Assembly: GCF_016481275.1 (NCBI RefSeq)
Contig: NZ_JAEMNW010000002.1
Coordinates: forward strand, 930,001 to 994,000
Source of the DNA: Antrihabitans auranticaus
GTDB lineage: Bacteria; Actinomycetota; Actinomycetes; Mycobacteriales; Mycobacteriaceae
DNA: 64,000 nucleotides
Direction: 5' to 3'
The notes beneath the pieces are model-generated. The model was not told where the DNA came from. It saw only the letters and a list, made by a program, of their open reading frames with translations, and made no database searches. The position numbers were made by a program, and so were the translations under genes. Below, piece by piece: positions 59,706 to 64,000 of this stretch; the stretch's first letter is position 1; every line of letters starts with the position of its first letter.

Positions 59706-60251
59706 TCAGGGACGGGCCTGATCGGCGGCCTCGGATTCACTGTCGGCACCGGAATTGGCAAGGCTCCCACCGGCGTTCTCCAGATGAGCTCGGACGAACC
59801 ACTGGAACTTCTCCAGTTCCGCGTTGTGCCCGATGACGATATCCTCACTGACACGGTCGATTTCGCCGATCCGGTCCATGATCTTTCGGCCGGTCTCGAT
59901 CACGCCCGTGTACACCAGGTCGAGGGCGGCCAGATGCGAGATCGCGTTGTCGCGGCCGACCGAGTAGTCGTCCCACGACCGATCATCGATGATTGCCCCA
60001 GGCGTGCCCTTCGGCGACTGCCCCAGTGCGGCAATGCGTTCCGCCACTTCGTCTGCGTAGCCGCGGACGAGGTCGACCTGGGGATCGATCATTTCGTGCA
60101 CACCGATGAAATTCGGTCCGACTACGTTCCAGTGCACGTGCTTCAGCGTCAGGTGCAGGTCGTTGTAGGCGCTCAGCCGCTGTTGCAGCAAGCCGGCCAC
60201 TTCGCTGCCCTGCTCGTTGGTCAGCCCTGGAATGGTGAACTCTGTTGTCAT
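59706..60251 (-). CDS. dps: Dps-like DNA-binding ferritin
   Basis: A 181-residue Dps (starvation DNA-protection) protein: LLQQRLSAYNDLHLTLKHVHWNVVGPNFIGVHEMIDPQVDLVRGYADEVAERI has the ferroxidase residues (His in LKHVHWN, Asp/Glu in VDLVRGYADEV), then IGHNAELEKFQWFVRAHLENAGGSL. It oxidises iron and guards DNA under stress. A charged tail (SGADSESEAADQ) ends it. ATG 60251 with AAGGAGCGA. Confidence 0.93.
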   Translation of the reverse strand: MTTEFTIPGLTNEQGSEVAGLLQQRLSAYNDLHLTLKHVHWNVVGPNFIGVHEMIDPQVDLVRGYADEVAERIAALGQSPKGTPGAIIDDRSWDDYSVGRDNAISHLAALDLVYTGVIETGRKIMDRIGEIDRVSEDIVIGHNAELEKFQWFVRAHLENAGGSLANSGADSESEAADQARP

Positions 60252-60439
60252 GCAGATCGCTCCTTCTGTGCTGTGATCGGGGCACCGACGATGCGGCGCA
60301 CCTCAGCGTCCCCATACGGATTACCCACAGACACTGGGGCGTAACCACAGCAGTCAGATGGCGAACGTCACTTCACCGCAGCGGGATCGGCGCTTTCGTT
60401 GTAGCGCCTCGAATGCGGTCCACGATCGGCGGCTGCTAC

Positions 60440-60907
60440 TCAACCCTTGCCAGATGTGATGTCGCCGGTGAGGTACCGCTGCAGGGTCGGGGCCATGGCG
60501 TCCACCAGCGTGTCTACGTCCGCCGACGCGAGGGGTTCGGTCTTTGCGACGTATCGCATCAATCCGAAACCGACGAGTTGCGAGGCGCACAGGGTTGCCC
60601 GCATCCGGATATCGTCGGCGCCCAGCGCGCGTAGCAGGCGCTCGAAAACGTCACCCAGGAAAATGTCCATCAGCGTGTCGACAGCCTTGTTGATCCCGAC
60701 ACTTCCGAGCGTTCCCGCGGCGAAGGGTCCGCCGCCCGCTGCATCCCAGGTCGTGATCAGGACATACAGCGTGCGCCTGCCGACCTCGTTCGCCGTTCCA
60801 GCGACGATCTTGTCGATGAATTTCGGTGTGCTGAACGGGAGCCGGAAGCCGGCCAGGAGATCTAGCGGGCCGCCGGAATCGGCACCGTCGTCGTCGCGCT
60901 TGGCCAT
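60440..60907 (-). CDS. TetR-like C-terminal domain protein lacking an HTH
   Basis: A 155-residue protein that matches only the ligand-binding C-terminal domain of TetR family regulators (RRTLYVLITTWDAAGGGPFAA, then IFLGDVFERLLRALGADDIRMRATLCASQLVGFGLMRYVAKTEPLASADVDTLVDAM). No HTH precedes it: the frame starts at ATG 60907 with a good AAAGGGGCG RBS. The upstream frame to 61432 crosses another gene and has no coding signal. It may dimerise with a real TetR protein or bind a ligand on its own. Either a degraded regulator or a new small one. Confidence 0.7.
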   Translation of the reverse strand: MAKRDDDGADSGGPLDLLAGFRLPFSTPKFIDKIVAGTANEVGRRTLYVLITTWDAAGGGPFAAGTLGSVGINKAVDTLMDIFLGDVFERLLRALGADDIRMRATLCASQLVGFGLMRYVAKTEPLASADVDTLVDAMAPTLQRYLTGDITSGKG

Positions 60908-61010
60908 CGGCCGTCGCCCCTTTCGCAGCCGTACTACCTGATCCACGAATTGTGCAGGCTCGTCGTACTGCGCGCGGGGATTTCGTCCTAGTCGGTCGAG
61001 GTTGCAGACC

Positions 61011-61538
61011 TCAGCGCGTCGCGGCGTCCGGGCGCATCGGCGGGCACTGACCGCCCGGCACAGTAGCCAGTTCGAAATGCCACCACTCGTTGACGAACAT
61101 CCGGCACAGGCCCCAGCGGTTGCCGTTCGCCTCGAGCCACGCAGCACCCGCAGCCGGTCCGACGTCGACCGCGTGCCCGGATACGTGTGTGGATTCTTCC
61201 GGCGGCAACACCCACCTGCGGGCGGCGTCGGGGCTGCCGTATGTGGCGATGCCGTCGTTCCAGAGCCACAGCTGCTCGTCCCACGTGCGGTAGCCGGAAG
61301 TGATCGACAGCGGTACGCCCACGCTGTGCGCTTCCTCCTCGGCCATCGAATAGGCCACGGCGAGGAGGGGATCCAGTCCCTCGGTGCCTGCGGCCGATTG
61401 CGTCGGCGGCAGCGCTGCTGCCTGTGGTGCACCGGCCAGCCCGTGCAGGAGGAATGCTCCGACCAGCAGCGGCACCGACGCCAAGACGCGTCGTACGCGG
61501 ATTCCCCCGGGCAGCCCGGCTGTCTTCGAGGCGGTCAT
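61011..61538 (-). CDS. M15 family D-Ala-D-Ala carboxypeptidase, VanY-like
   Basis: A 175-residue exported peptidase with a signal peptide (residues about 15-42, VLASVPLLVGAFLLHGLAGAPQAAA) and the M15 set: SGYRTWDEQ, STHVSGHAVDVG (SxHxxGxAxD zinc motif) and NEWWHFE. It trims the stem peptide of peptidoglycan. It is divergent from devR. A 9-bp direct repeat lies between. Confidence 0.92.
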   Translation of the reverse strand: MTASKTAGLPGGIRVRRVLASVPLLVGAFLLHGLAGAPQAAALPPTQSAAGTEGLDPLLAVAYSMAEEEAHSVGVPLSITSGYRTWDEQLWLWNDGIATYGSPDAARRWVLPPEESTHVSGHAVDVGPAAGAAWLEANGNRWGLCRMFVNEWWHFELATVPGGQCPPMRPDAATR

Positions 61539-61689
61539 ACCTCACCCTCTCACGTGCCAATCGCTGAAGCGTTGCCAAGCACGGTACTGGTCCGCGAGCG
61601 GTTGTCCAGTATTCGAGCGGTTTCCGGGCTTGCGCCCTGCCGTACTCTGAGCAAGTCAAATGTCCAGCAGCAGGCTCGGAGCGTGCGTC

Positions 61690-64000
<2,311 letters not shown>

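Overview
The window is high-GC actinobacterial chromosome, most likely from a mycolic-acid-containing member of Mycobacteriales close to Rhodococcus or Nocardia. The evidence is a wax ester/diacylglycerol acyltransferase, a rubber oxygenase (Lcp), paired DevR/DevS-type dormancy regulators, mycothiol-linked DinB/MDMPI proteins, an ECF41 (SigJ-like) and a SigK-like sigma factor, and the rifamycin-defence genes helR and rox. Gene density is high, GTG and TTG starts are common, and 4-bp start/stop overlaps mark several operons. I see no rRNA, tRNA, CRISPR array, intact insertion sequence or prophage.

Layout. 0-11 kb: end of an M23 peptidase gene, NmrA-like reductase, a TetR-WS/DGAT pair with a double operator, lipid acyltransferase, an ArsR/SRPBCC pair and assorted enzymes. 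11-18 kb: LAL-type LuxR regulator, ppnP, and lcp divergent from a TetR gene. 18-23 kb: redox and membrane enzymes, then an ECF41 sigma factor divergent from an AhpD-like gene, with the ECF41 promoter motif visible. 22.5-28.6 kb: the rifamycin block, where helR and rox each carry the same 19-bp rifamycin-associated palindrome and a shared 19-bp block at the same 3-bp spacing. 28.7-37.3 kb: DinB, two small enzymes, a degraded VOC gene, YWTD propeller, TetR, MFS exporter, DUF4436 and GGDEF genes. 37.4-42.5 kb: a mosaic stretch with repeated gene fragments, a 22-bp direct repeat, a truncated ABC-ATPase and a duplicated hydrolase start, interspersed with intact HxlR-SCP2, hydrolase and lipoprotein genes. 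42.5-48.4 kb: an aromatic acid (de)carboxylation cluster with two UbiD proteins, UbiX, a TIGR02444 protein, an SRPBCC protein and an ABM-type monooxygenase. 48.4-57.5 kb: FKBP, two AlkZ-like proteins, a GGDEF-EAL protein, an HxlR/nitroreductase pair with twin operators, GtrA and a large membrane protein. 57.5-64 kb: signalling and stress genes (GAF-ANTAR, STAS, SigK-like, Dps, an HTH-less TetR-like protein, M15 peptidase, devR, and devS cut by the window end).

How the parts fit. Most regulators sit next to their likely targets, with inverted repeats between them: TetR/WS-DGAT, ArsR/SRPBCC, TetR/lcp, ECF41/AhpD and HxlR/nitroreductase. The most coherent system is rifamycin defence: HelR protects RNA polymerase and Rox oxidises the drug, and both appear to be driven by the same cis element. 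The most open biochemical question is the substrate of the two-UbiD cluster.
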